NCBI RefSeq assembly: GCF_024453815.1
Contig: NZ_CP072934.1
Location: 248,001 to 312,000 of the forward strand
Direction: 5' to 3'
DNA length: 64,000 nt
From: Corynebacterium pseudogenitalium
GTDB lineage: Bacteria > Actinomycetota > Actinomycetes > Mycobacteriales > Mycobacteriaceae
Shown here piece after piece: positions 9,198 through 19,222 of this stretch; positions within the stretch are counted from its first letter, which is position 1; every line of letters begins with the position of its first letter. The notes below the pieces were generated by a model that was not told the DNA's origin, did not search any database, and worked only from the letters and a program-made list of their open reading frames with translations. Both the position numbers and the translations under genes were made by a program.

Positions 9198-11216
9198 ATG
9201 ACTACCTCTTTGAACCAGACGCAGGACGAGGTGTTCCGCCAGCCGGAGTCCTCGGCTCCTGGCGTCACCATTGGCCGCATTCTTGATAATGCAATGCCGG
9301 ACCGCCACAAGGTCCGGATGAAGGACATGTGGGAGTACCAGAAGGACCACATGCAGCTGGTGTCCCCACTGAACCGTCGCAAGTTCAAGGTGCTCGTTGT
9401 GGGCACGGGCTTGGCTGCCGGTGCTTCTGCCGCCGCATTGGGCGAGCTGGGCTACCAGGTACAGGTCTTCACGTACCATGACGCTCCTCGTCGTGCACAC
9501 TCCATTGCAGCGCAGGGTGGCGTCAACGCTGCTCGCGGCAAGAAGGTTGATAACGACGGCGCGTACCGCCACGTGAAGGACACTGTCAAGGGTGGCGACT
9601 ACCGCTGCCGTGAGGCTGACTGCTGGCGCCTGGCCGTCGAGTCGGTCCGCGTGATTGACCACATGAACGCGATTGGTGCTCCGTTCGCGCGTGAGTACGG
9701 TGGCTCCCTGGCTACCCGTTCCTTCGGTGGTGTGCAGGTCTCCCGTACCTACTACACCCGTGGCCAAACAGGCCAGCAGCTGCAGCTGTCCACCGCTTCG
9801 GCGCTGCAGCGTCAGATCCACCTGGGCAACGTTGAGATCTTCACGCACAACGACCTGATCGATCTGATCATTACTGAGGAAGACGGCAAGAAGCGTTGCC
9901 GCGGTATTGTTACCCGCAACCTGATTGACGGCTCCCTGACCCCGTTCACCGGCCATGCTGTTGTGCTGGGTACTGGTGGTTACGGCAACGTGTACCACAA
10001 GACCACGTTGGCGAAGAACTCGAACTCCTCCGCGATGATGCGTGCGCACGAGCTTGGTGCGTACTTGGCGTCGCCGGCGTTCATTCAGTTCCACCCGACC
10101 GGCCTGCCGCTGAACGCGAGCTGGCAGTCGAAGACGACGCTGATGTCCGAGTCCCTGCGTAACGACGGCCGCATTTGGACCCCGAAGGAAAAGGGTGACG
10201 ACCGCGACCCGAACACCATTCCAGAGGACGAGCGCGATTACTTCCTGGAGCGTCGTTACCCGGCGTTCGGTAACCTCGTGCCGCGTGACGTTGCGTCTCG
10301 TGCTATTTCGCAGCAGCTTAACGCCGGTTTCGGTGTTGGCCCGCTGCACAACTCGGCGTACCTGGACTTCAAGGATTCCATCGAGCGCCTCGGTGAGGAC
10401 ACTATCCGTGAGCGTTACGGCAACCTCTTCGAGATGTACGAGGACTCCACCGGCGAGAACCCATACAAGGCTCCGATGCGTATTGCGCCGACGGTGCACT
10501 TCTCCATGGGTGGCCTGTGGACCGACTTCAACGAGATGACGTCTATCGACGGCCTCTTCGCAGCCGGTGAGTGCTCCTGGACCTACCACGGTGCGAACCG
10601 CCTGGGCGCGAACTCGCTGCTGTCCGCATCGGTCGACGGCTGGTTCACCATTCCGTTCACGGTGCCGAACTACCTGGCGGATCACCTGAACGAGCCGGTG
10701 TACGCAGAGGATGCACCTGCATCCGTTGAGGCTGTACAGCGTGCGCAGAAGCGCATTGACAGCCTGATGAACATCAAGGGCTCCGACCCGCACGGTCCGG
10801 AGTACTACCACGTCAAGCTGGGCGAGATCCTCTACCTGCACTGTGGCGTGGCACGTACCGCGGACAGCCTGCGTGAGGGCATCGACAAGATCCGCGCACT
10901 GCGCGATGACTTCTGGGCGAACCTCCACATCCCAGGCCGCGCTGATGAGATGAACCAGGTCCTCGAGGCTGCGCTTCGCCTGGTTGACTACATCAACCTC
11001 GGCGAGCTGATGTGCATCGACGCACTTGACCGCGACGAGTCCTGTGGTGCTCACTACCGCATGGACCACCTCACCGAAGACGGCGAGGCCCGCCGTGACG
11101 ACGAGAACTGGTGCTTCGTCTCCGCATGGGAGACCGTGGGCAACGACCAGTTCGTGCGTCACGCCGAGCCACTGTACTTCGATTCGATCCCACTGATGAC
11201 GAGGAACTACAAGTAA
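9198..11216 (+). CDS. sdhA: succinate dehydrogenase flavoprotein subunit
   Basis: The 672-residue product has the FAD-binding GTGLAAG at 69-75, the HSIAAQGGVN segment at 101-110 with the histidine that carries covalent FAD, and the substrate-site motifs HPTGLP and HGANRLGANSLL. It oxidises succinate and passes electrons to SdhB. AGGAGAAA provides the ribosome-binding site. The stop overlaps the sdhB start by one base. A long antisense frame across this gene is a codon-bias shadow. Confidence 0.97.
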   Translation: MTTSLNQTQDEVFRQPESSAPGVTIGRILDNAMPDRHKVRMKDMWEYQKDHMQLVSPLNRRKFKVLVVGTGLAAGASAAALGELGYQVQVFTYHDAPRRAHSIAAQGGVNAARGKKVDNDGAYRHVKDTVKGGDYRCREADCWRLAVESVRVIDHMNAIGAPFAREYGGSLATRSFGGVQVSRTYYTRGQTGQQLQLSTASALQRQIHLGNVEIFTHNDLIDLIITEEDGKKRCRGIVTRNLIDGSLTPFTGHAVVLGTGGYGNVYHKTTLAKNSNSSAMMRAHELGAYLASPAFIQFHPTGLPLNASWQSKTTLMSESLRNDGRIWTPKEKGDDRDPNTIPEDERDYFLERRYPAFGNLVPRDVASRAISQQLNAGFGVGPLHNSAYLDFKDSIERLGEDTIRERYGNLFEMYEDSTGENPYKAPMRIAPTVHFSMGGLWTDFNEMTSIDGLFAAGECSWTYHGANRLGANSLLSASVDGWFTIPFTVPNYLADHLNEPVYAEDAPASVEAVQRAQKRIDSLMNIKGSDPHGPEYYHVKLGEILYLHCGVARTADSLREGIDKIRALRDDFWANLHIPGRADEMNQVLEAALRLVDYINLGELMCIDALDRDESCGAHYRMDHLTEDGEARRDDENWCFVSAWETVGNDQFVRHAEPLYFDSIPLMTRNYK

Positions 11217-11965
11217 TGAAACTGACACTTGAGATCTGGCGTCAGGCCGGACCCGAAACTGAAGGCCACTTCGAAACCGTCGAGGTGCCGGACGCAGTTG
11301 AGCAGATGTCTATCCTGGAGCTGCTTGACCACGTCAACAACCAATTTGTTGAGGAAGGCAAGGAGCCTTTCACCTACGCTTCTGACTGCCGCGAGGGCAT
11401 CTGCGGTACCTGTGGTTTGACCATCAACGGTCGCCCACACGGTGCGGACCAGAACGTCCCTGCATGTCTGCAGCGCCTGGTGAACTACAACGACGGCGAC
11501 ACCCTCAAGATTGAGCCGTTCCGCTCCGCTGTGTTCCCGGTAATCAAGGACCTCGTGGTTGACCGCTCCGCGCTCGACCGCGTGATGCAGCAGGGTGGCT
11601 ACATCTCCGTCTTCCCGGGTACCGCCCCAGACGCAGACACCCTGTCCGTCAACCACCACGACTCCGAGCTTGCGCTCGACTACGCAGCCTGCATCGGCTG
11701 TGGCGCTTGTGTGGCTGCGTGCCCGAATGGCGCCGCGCACCTGTTCACTGGTGCTAAGCTGAAGCACTTGAAGCTGCTGCCACTGGGCAAGCTGGAGCGT
11801 AGCCGTCGTGCACGCAAGATGATCGACGAGTTGGAAACCAACTTCGGTCCTTGCTCCCTGTACGGCGAGTGCGCAGACGTCTGCCCTGCAGGCATCCCGC
11901 TGGACGCGGTTGGCGCGATTAACGCCGAGCGTGTCCGCGCGGCCGCCCGCGGCGGCGACGACTAA
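11216..11965 (+). CDS. sdhB: succinate dehydrogenase iron-sulfur subunit
   Basis: The start ATG at 11216 overlaps the sdhA stop (TAATG). The 249-residue protein carries the [2Fe-2S] cysteines in CREGICGTC (Cys58, 63, 66), then CIGCGACVAACP near residue 159 and CADVCPAGI near 222 for the other two clusters. It bridges SdhA and SdhC. Length and motif order match the actinobacterial type. Confidence 0.96.
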   Translation: MKLTLEIWRQAGPETEGHFETVEVPDAVEQMSILELLDHVNNQFVEEGKEPFTYASDCREGICGTCGLTINGRPHGADQNVPACLQRLVNYNDGDTLKIEPFRSAVFPVIKDLVVDRSALDRVMQQGGYISVFPGTAPDADTLSVNHHDSELALDYAACIGCGACVAACPNGAAHLFTGAKLKHLKLLPLGKLERSRRARKMIDELETNFGPCSLYGECADVCPAGIPLDAVGAINAERVRAAARGGDD

Positions 11966-11995
11966 ACAGAGAATAAAACGAGGAAGGAAACAACG

Positions 11996-12364
11996 ATGGC
12001 GTCCCAACATGCTGTAGCTGATATCCGCAGTGAATCGTTCCCTGAGTATGAGGGCAAGATTCAGGACCTGTACGTCGAAGGCTACGACCCGGTGTCGTAC
12101 TCCGCGCCGCACTCTTCGCTGCTGCGCTACTCCACGTGGGTAGCGATGGGCCTGATCTTGGCGTCACTGTTCGGTATGGGGCTTGCCATCTGGGGCGCAA
12201 CTGTTGGCACGTACGGGTATGGTGCGTCTGCTGAGGTCAGCAGCCAGCTCATCCTGTACGGCCTCGTAGAGGCGGTTGTGACGTTAGTGCTCGGCGCGTT
12301 CCTTATCGTGAAGGGTCGCGCGGCCTACCGTCAGTACCGCGAGCAAACCGGTCGCGTCAACTAG
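11996..12364 (+). CDS. small membrane protein at the end of the sdh operon
   Basis: The 122-residue protein has an approximately 40-residue polar N-terminus followed by two membrane segments and a basic tail. It has a ribosome-binding site (AGGAAGGAAA), lies 30 bases after sdhB and before a strong terminator, so it is the last gene of the operon. Corynebacteria carry a small membrane protein at this place; I know of no assigned function. Confidence 0.8.
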   Translation: MASQHAVADIRSESFPEYEGKIQDLYVEGYDPVSYSAPHSSLLRYSTWVAMGLILASLFGMGLAIWGATVGTYGYGASAEVSSQLILYGLVEAVVTLVLGAFLIVKGRAAYRQYREQTGRVN

Positions 12365-12378
12365 CGGCTACCTCCAGG

Positions 12379-12422
12379 TCTCCCCGTCACCACGCTCAAT
12401 ATGGTGGCGGGGAGATTTTTGC
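12379..12422 (+). terminator. Rho-independent terminator of the sdhCAB operon
   Basis: TCTCCCCGTCACC (12379-12391) pairs with GGTGGCGGGGAGA (12403-12415), followed by TTTTT. Confidence 0.9.
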
Positions 12423-12435
12423 TTTAATCAAGTGC

Positions 12436-13716
12436 ATGGCTACACACGCGTTAATGGAGCTCACCGAGGCGGACGAACAGCGCCGCAGGACACTGCGGAA
12501 GTACAAGATCGGGGTGACGGCCCTGCTGGGGCTGATGGCCGTGATCTTCCTGACGTGTTCGTGGTGGCAGTCGCAGGGCACCGCGCCGTTGTGGGTGGGG
12601 TACGTGCGCGCGGCGGCGGAGGCCGGGATGGTTGGCGGGCTGGCGGACTGGTTCGCGGTCGCGGCGATCTTTAAGCACCCGATGGGGCTGCCTATCCCGC
12701 ACACGGCGCTGGTGCCGAACAAGAAGGACCAGGTGGCTGACGCGCTGAGTGACTTCGTGAGTGAGAACTTCCTCAACGCGGAGACCATCACCGAGAAGGT
12801 GATGGCGGCGGGCATCCCGGAGCGTGCCGGAAGGTGGTTGTCGCTTGAGAAGAACGCGAAGCGGGTGTCGGAGGAGGTCGGCAAGTTTACGGTCAAAGCC
12901 GTCGAGGCGGTCGACCCTGCGGAGGCTGAGGAGTTCCTCAACTCGCAGGTCATTGACCGGTTCGCGGAGCCGATCTGGGGCCCGCCGATCGGGCGCGCGC
13001 TGGAGGGCTTCATCGCGGACGGCAAGATCGAGCCGGTGGTCGACGACATCGTCGCCTGGGGCAACGAGCGCCTCGCCGGCATGGAGGACGCCATCGTCCG
13101 CACCATCGATGAGCGCATGCCCGCTTGGGCCCCGAAGTTCGCCAAGGACCTGGTCGGTGCGAAGGTCTATAACGAGCTGGTGGCGTTCATGGCGGACGTC
13201 GATAAGGACAAGGACCACGAGGCTCGCCGAGCTATTCGACGCCAAATCAACCAGTTCGCGCAGGACCTGCAGTTCGACGGTGCCATGATTACGCGAGTGG
13301 AGGAGCTGAAGGCGGATGTGATGGCGTCGAATGCGGTGCAGAACGCGGCCGCGGGGCTGTGGGGGCAGGTGTCGGCGGCGATTATTGAGTCGGCGTCGGA
13401 TCCGGAGAGTTTGGTGCGTCGAAAGATAGCCCTGACGGTGCACGAGTGGGGCGAGAAGCTAGTCAACGAGCCGGCGACGCGTGAGGCGGCCGAGCGCAAC
13501 CTGCAGAAGTGGACGCACTTCGCTGCGGAGAACGGTGCGGGGCAGATCGTCGGCATTATTTCGGAGACTATTCAGAAGTGGGACGGGCAGGAAGCCGCCG
13601 ACAAGATCGAGCTGATGGTGGGCAAGGACCTGCAGTACATCCGCGTGAACGGCACGATCGTGGGTGCATTGGCCGGACTTGTTATATACGCTGTGTCACA
13701 GTTGCTGTTTTTCTAA
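12436..13716 (+). CDS. DUF445 family membrane-associated protein
   Basis: The 426-residue protein has an N-terminal membrane segment (VTALLGLMAVIFLTCSWW), the DUF445 hallmark block GMVGGLADWFAVAAIFKHP near residues 68-86, a long helical middle part, and a C-terminal membrane segment. Members are widespread but uncharacterised. It precedes a helical protein with only a few bases between, so they are likely co-transcribed. Confidence 0.85.
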   Translation: MATHALMELTEADEQRRRTLRKYKIGVTALLGLMAVIFLTCSWWQSQGTAPLWVGYVRAAAEAGMVGGLADWFAVAAIFKHPMGLPIPHTALVPNKKDQVADALSDFVSENFLNAETITEKVMAAGIPERAGRWLSLEKNAKRVSEEVGKFTVKAVEAVDPAEAEEFLNSQVIDRFAEPIWGPPIGRALEGFIADGKIEPVVDDIVAWGNERLAGMEDAIVRTIDERMPAWAPKFAKDLVGAKVYNELVAFMADVDKDKDHEARRAIRRQINQFAQDLQFDGAMITRVEELKADVMASNAVQNAAAGLWGQVSAAIIESASDPESLVRRKIALTVHEWGEKLVNEPATREAAERNLQKWTHFAAENGAGQIVGIISETIQKWDGQEAADKIELMVGKDLQYIRVNGTIVGALAGLVIYAVSQLLFF

Positions 13717-13729
13717 AAGGAGAATGATG

Positions 13730-14119
13730 ATGTCTGAGAACAATTCTGGTTTGCGCGATATTGCGGATGCGTTGCTGGTTGCTGGGCAGTCGGTCGGGGA
13801 GGCCGTCGGCAAGCTTGGTGGCGATGTGACTGAGCAGCTGAAGCAGGCTGTGGACAACGCTCGTAGCACGTTTGACGGTGCGGGCGACGACAAGGAGCTG
13901 AAGGACGCTGTGTCCTCCTTTGCGAGCGACGCCGAGTCCATCGTGCGCAACATCGGCGACTCCGCCGAGGCCGGCGAGGCGAAGGATGCGTTCAAGCTGG
14001 TCGCTGAGGAGATCCGCGACGCGTTCGGCAACATTGACGCTGATGACGCGAAGCAGCGCATCGAGTCCGTGGTTGCGCGTGTGCAGGAGCGCATCGCTGA
14101 CCTGGGCGGCAAGAAGTAA
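13730..14119 (+). CDS. small helical protein, HbhA position
   Basis: Three consecutive ATG codons occur; the third (13730) lies seven bases after AAGGAG and is preferred, giving 129 residues. The product is entirely helical, acidic to neutral, starts SENNSGLRDIADALL and ends GGKK, with no signal peptide or membrane segment. It is followed by a DUF2516 gene, the place that hbhA (Rv0475) holds before Rv0476 in mycobacteria. It lacks HBHA's long Lys/Ala-rich tail. Relationship to HBHA is a positional inference only. Confidence 0.75.
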   Translation: MSENNSGLRDIADALLVAGQSVGEAVGKLGGDVTEQLKQAVDNARSTFDGAGDDKELKDAVSSFASDAESIVRNIGDSAEAGEAKDAFKLVAEEIRDAFGNIDADDAKQRIESVVARVQERIADLGGKK

Positions 14120-14424
14120 TGTCCCTCACTGCTGAGCAGCTGATCATGTCGCTGCCCGTGATGGCGAACGCGCTGCTGTTTTGGGTGCTGGCCATCGCGG
14201 GCATTGTGGCGGCGGTGATGGCGGCGTCGACGCGCCCGGACGCGTTTGAGGCGGCGGGGCGTCAGTCGAAGGGCACGTGGGTGGCCATTCTGGCTGGTTC
14301 CGCGTTCGCTTGCATGCTGTCGTTGCCGTTCGTGGCGTGGATTGGCGCGGTCGCCATCGGTGTGTACTACTTCGATGTGCGGCCGCAGATCAACAACATT
14401 TTGCGGGGGAATTACGGCTGGTAA
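14119..14424 (+). CDS. DUF2516 family membrane protein
   Basis: The 101-residue protein has two to three membrane segments and the C-terminal YYFDVRPQINN block typical of DUF2516. Its start overlaps the previous stop (TAATG), so translation is coupled. Order matches Rv0475-Rv0476 of mycobacteria. No biochemical role is known to me. Confidence 0.85.
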   Translation: MSLTAEQLIMSLPVMANALLFWVLAIAGIVAAVMAASTRPDAFEAAGRQSKGTWVAILAGSAFACMLSLPFVAWIGAVAIGVYYFDVRPQINNILRGNYGW

Positions 14425-14430
14425 GCAGGC

Positions 14431-15159
14431 CTACTGCTGGTAGGCCTGGAGTTCGGCGAAGTCCACGTTGTGGCCCTGCATGGTAACGCGGAGGCCGCCG
14501 GGGACGACGTCGAAGCCGGTGATGCGCATCGTCTGGTCGGTGTACTCGGCCACGCCGTTGGTGAGTGCCTCGGTAATCGCGGAGGAGATCTCATCCGGCA
14601 GCGTGTTGCCGAACAGCGAGGTGTCGACGGCCTGGACGGAGAATCCGCCGGCGTCGTCAATTTCGGGGCGAAGTGAAACCGCAGCGGCGCCACCGCTGAA
14701 CTCGACGGTGAAGGTGCCGTCCTCGGGGGAGGTGGTCACCTCGGACACGTTGATGAGCGCGGAGAGGAAATCGCTGCCGATGTTCTGCTGCAGCTGCGTG
14801 TTCAGCATCGCGCGCACGAACTCGCTCGGAACCTCGGTGGTGGCGGTCAGGGTGTCCGCGACGGACTTGCCGCTGGCGTCGACCTTGATGGAGTCCATCT
14901 CCACGGTGGAAGCCGGCTGGCCGGTGGTTTCGTCGCCGTTCACCACCAGCGTGGAAGGCGTGGTCACCGTGATGTGGGGGATGGTGCCACTCAACATGCC
15001 GAGCGTCAGTGGGGAAGCGCCGAAGGAAACCTCGGTGCCCTCCGGGGCTTGGTCACGCATCTGGCTGCCGATGTAGGCGCGTGAGCCGGCTTCGGCGGCG
15101 ATGAACAGGACCAGGATGGCGGCGAGGATGCCGATCAGGACTTTCCAGACGGTTTTCAT
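14431..15159 (-). CDS. LmeA-like (DUF2993) phospholipid-binding envelope protein
   Basis: The 242-residue product has an N-terminal membrane anchor or signal (WKVLIGILAAILVLFIAA) and an extracytoplasmic beta-rich domain of the DUF2993/LmeA type, whose mycobacterial member binds phosphoinositides and supports lipomannan elongation. The ATG at 15159 is preferred over the GTG two codons earlier because TACACT lies seven bases upstream, fitting a leaderless message starting just past the stop of the methyltransferase. Confidence 0.8.
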   Translation of the reverse strand: MKTVWKVLIGILAAILVLFIAAEAGSRAYIGSQMRDQAPEGTEVSFGASPLTLGMLSGTIPHITVTTPSTLVVNGDETTGQPASTVEMDSIKVDASGKSVADTLTATTEVPSEFVRAMLNTQLQQNIGSDFLSALINVSEVTTSPEDGTFTVEFSGGAAAVSLRPEIDDAGGFSVQAVDTSLFGNTLPDEISSAITEALTNGVAEYTDQTMRITGFDVVPGGLRVTMQGHNVDFAELQAYQQ

Positions 15160-15164
15160 GCGCA

Positions 15165-16049
15165 CTAGTGTAGCGACTCACCTTTGGGCGCCACAGCCGC
15201 CCAGTCGACGGTGACGGTGTTGTCGCTGAGCCGACGGCGCACCGGGGCGATCGGCCAGTCGCGGGCAAGGGCCTCGCGGGCGTGGCGCCACCGCACCCGG
15301 GGGCCGTGCGGCTCCCACCCGGCGGCGTGTTCCCAGGCGGAGTCGGCGTCGCGAAGAAAGTCGTGGATGGGCTCGCCCGGAACGTTGCGGTGGATGAGCG
15401 CCTTCGGCAGGCGTTCGGCCAGATCGCTTGGCGTGGCAACGTCGAATGGGTCCCAGGACAGGGTGAGGGTTTGGGGGCCGGTGGCGTCGAGAAGCACCCA
15501 GGTGCTGCGGCGGCCGAGCTCGTCGCAGGTGCCCTCGATGAAGAGACCTCCGGGGGCGAGCTTGGAGGTGACGGTGCGCCACACGTCGGGGACTTCCGCG
15601 ACGTCGTACTGGCGCAGCACGTTGAACGCGCGCACAAGCTGCGGCTGGTAGCCGGCGAGCTCAAACCCGCCGAGCTCGAAGCGGACGCCGTCGCGCGGCG
15701 GGAGGACCCGCTCGGGGTTGATCTCGAGGCCCACGACCTCGACGTCGGGGTTGATGCGCCGCAGCCAGCCCGCCCACTCGCAGGTGGTGGTGTGGGAGGC
15801 GCCGTAGCCGACGTCGAGTGCTAGTGGGGTTCCTTCGCGCAAAAGCGAAATGACCCGCGCGTTGTGGCGGGTCCATCGATCGCAGCGCCGCAGCCGGTTG
15901 ATGCCAGTCGTCCCCCGGGTGATGACCCCGTAGGGCTGCCCGTGGCCCGCCTGCGAGCGCAGATTGTGGTGGTGCTTAGAGATTGTTGGAGATCCATTCC
16001 TCGGTGAGCTTCGCCTCGTTCTCGACGATCTCCTCGAGCGCCTCAGCAA
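15165..16049 (-). CDS. class I SAM-dependent methyltransferase (start uncertain)
   Basis: The conserved protein begins around HHHNLRSQAGHGQP, corresponding to base 15975 and below, and continues with ITRGTTGINRLRRCDRW, the SAM-binding block ALDVGYGASHT, and VVGLEINPERV. It resembles actinobacterial methyltransferases of unassigned substrate. The only common start codon upstream in frame is TTG at 16049, which would overlap the DUF2505 gene by 74 bases and add an Arg/Ser-rich stretch that looks like out-of-frame translation. The true start may be non-canonical near the DUF2505 stop. Confidence 0.7.
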   Translation of the reverse strand: MLRRSRRSSRTRRSSPRNGSPTISKHHHNLRSQAGHGQPYGVITRGTTGINRLRRCDRWTRHNARVISLLREGTPLALDVGYGASHTTTCEWAGWLRRINPDVEVVGLEINPERVLPPRDGVRFELGGFELAGYQPQLVRAFNVLRQYDVAEVPDVWRTVTSKLAPGGLFIEGTCDELGRRSTWVLLDATGPQTLTLSWDPFDVATPSDLAERLPKALIHRNVPGEPIHDFLRDADSAWEHAAGWEPHGPRVRWRHAREALARDWPIAPVRRRLSDNTVTVDWAAVAPKGESLH

Positions 16050-16452
16050 CCTTCGGCTCCAGCGCAGCGCCCATGAACGGGATGTCTACCTTGGCCTCGT
16101 TGTCGTAGGCCAGGGAGGTGGTGTCGCCGTTGTCGGTCAGCGTGATCTCGCCGCCGAAATCGACCGGAGTGCCCTTGACGTCACCGGTGAAGGTGATCGG
16201 GTCCGTGCCGGTGTTGACGGTGCGCTTCAGCTTCAGGTCCTGCGAAATCATGGCCTGCGCTGCCTCAGGCAGGATGGACTTCGGCAGGATCTCGAAGAGG
16301 ACGGCAGTGGAGCCGTCGAACTCGTGGAGCTCGCCCGGTTCGGGGGAGAGCTTCTCCGCGATGAACGCCCAGTAATCCTTGCTTGCAAAGGCGTCGCGCA
16401 CCTTCTGGGCAGGATGGTTGATGGTTACGGTGATTTCACTACGTGCAGTCAT
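15976..16452 (-). CDS. DUF2505 domain protein
   Basis: The 158-residue protein has the SRPBCC-like pattern of DUF2505 (TINHPAQKVRDAFASKDYW, then ILPEAAQAMISQDLK). Ligand and role are unknown. TAGTCT lies seven bases before the ATG, fitting a leaderless transcript divergent from murB. Rv0481c holds the same position beside mycobacterial murB. Confidence 0.85.
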   Translation of the reverse strand: MTARSEITVTINHPAQKVRDAFASKDYWAFIAEKLSPEPGELHEFDGSTAVLFEILPKSILPEAAQAMISQDLKLKRTVNTGTDPITFTGDVKGTPVDFGGEITLTDNGDTTSLAYDNEAKVDIPFMGAALEPKVAEALEEIVENEAKLTEEWISNNL

Positions 16453-16459
16453 AGTGAAC

Positions 16460-16469
16460 AGACTACCGT
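16460..16469. promoter_or_regulatory. overlapping divergent -10 boxes for DUF2505 gene and murB
   Basis: TAGTCT on the minus strand (16465-16460) and TACCGT on the plus strand (16464-16469) share two bases. Each lies seven bases from its start codon. Confidence 0.5.
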
Positions 16470-16476
16470 TGATGGG

Positions 16477-17472
16477 GTGTCTGATACATCTTTTGCCTCA
16501 ATGACAACTCTGCGCGTCGGCGGCACCCCCGCTGATGTGATCCGCTGCGACACCGCAGAGGACCTCGCTGCGACGGTCGCGCGTCTCGACGCCGCAGGCG
16601 CGCCGCTGCTCGTCGTGGGCGGCGGCTCCAACTTGGTGGTCGCCGACGGCCCGCAGGCAGTCACTGCTGTGCTCGTGCGCAACGCCGGCATCGAACTTAT
16701 CGACGCCACCACCCTCCGCGTCGGCGCCGGCACCGTGTGGGACGACGTGGTTGCCTACGCCGTGGAGCACGGCCTGGCGGGCATTGAGGCCCTGTCCGGC
16801 ATCCCCGGCTCCGCTGGGGCCACCCCGGTGCAGAACGTGGGGGCCTACGGCGCCGAGATCGCTGACGTGCTGCACCGCGTCCGCCTGTGGAACCGAGAGA
16901 CCGGCGTGGACGAGTGGGTCACCCCGGAGTCGTTGGAGCTGGCGTACCGCTACTCCAACCTGAAGTTCACCCACCGTGCTGTGGTCCTCGAGATCGAGCT
17001 GAAGCTGACCGAGTCGGACCTGTCGGCGCCGCTGCGCCACCTCGGCGGAAAGCGGGTCCCACTCGCGGAGGCACGCGCATCCGTCCTGGAGACGCGCCGG
17101 TCAAAGGGCATGGTGCTCGACCCGGCCGACCACGACACCTGGTCCGCGGGCTCCTTCTTCACCAACCCGGTGGTGGACGCCTCGGTGGCGGACGCAATCG
17201 GTATTGAGGGGATGCCGCGCTACCCACAGGAGGACGGCCGCGTGAAGCTCTCCGCCGCCTGGCTCATCGAGCGCGCCGGGTTCCCACGCGGCTACCCCGG
17301 CGAGCACGCCCCGGCCCGCCTGTCCACCAAGCACACCCTGGCGCTGACGAACCGGGGCAACGCCAAGGCCGACGACATCGTGGCCCTGGCCCGCGACGTG
17401 CAAGCCGGTGTGGAGCGCGCATTCGGCGTCCGGCTGGTGCCGGAGCCGGTGTGGGTCGGGATGTCGATCTAA
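16477..17472 (+). CDS. murB: UDP-N-acetylenolpyruvoylglucosamine reductase
   Basis: From the GTG at 16477 the protein is 331 residues. It shows the FAD domain signature TTLRVGGTP, GGGSNLVV, IPGSAGATPVQNVGAYG, the catalytic serine region GSFFTNPV and the C-terminal glutamate in VPEPVW. It reduces enolpyruvyl-UDP-GlcNAc to UDP-MurNAc for peptidoglycan. The start is supported by TACCGT seven bases upstream. Confidence 0.95.
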   Translation: MSDTSFASMTTLRVGGTPADVIRCDTAEDLAATVARLDAAGAPLLVVGGGSNLVVADGPQAVTAVLVRNAGIELIDATTLRVGAGTVWDDVVAYAVEHGLAGIEALSGIPGSAGATPVQNVGAYGAEIADVLHRVRLWNRETGVDEWVTPESLELAYRYSNLKFTHRAVVLEIELKLTESDLSAPLRHLGGKRVPLAEARASVLETRRSKGMVLDPADHDTWSAGSFFTNPVVDASVADAIGIEGMPRYPQEDGRVKLSAAWLIERAGFPRGYPGEHAPARLSTKHTLALTNRGNAKADDIVALARDVQAGVERAFGVRLVPEPVWVGMSI

Positions 17473-17476
17473 TCAC

Positions 17477-19198
<1,722 letters not shown>

Positions 19199-19222
19199 GG
19201 CCCTACCCTACGCTACCGTAAC

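Noticed and set aside
9195..11228. 677-codon open frame antisense to sdhA
   Set aside because: It is fully covered by sdhA, whose motifs are unmistakable; open antisense frames are expected from high-GC codon bias.
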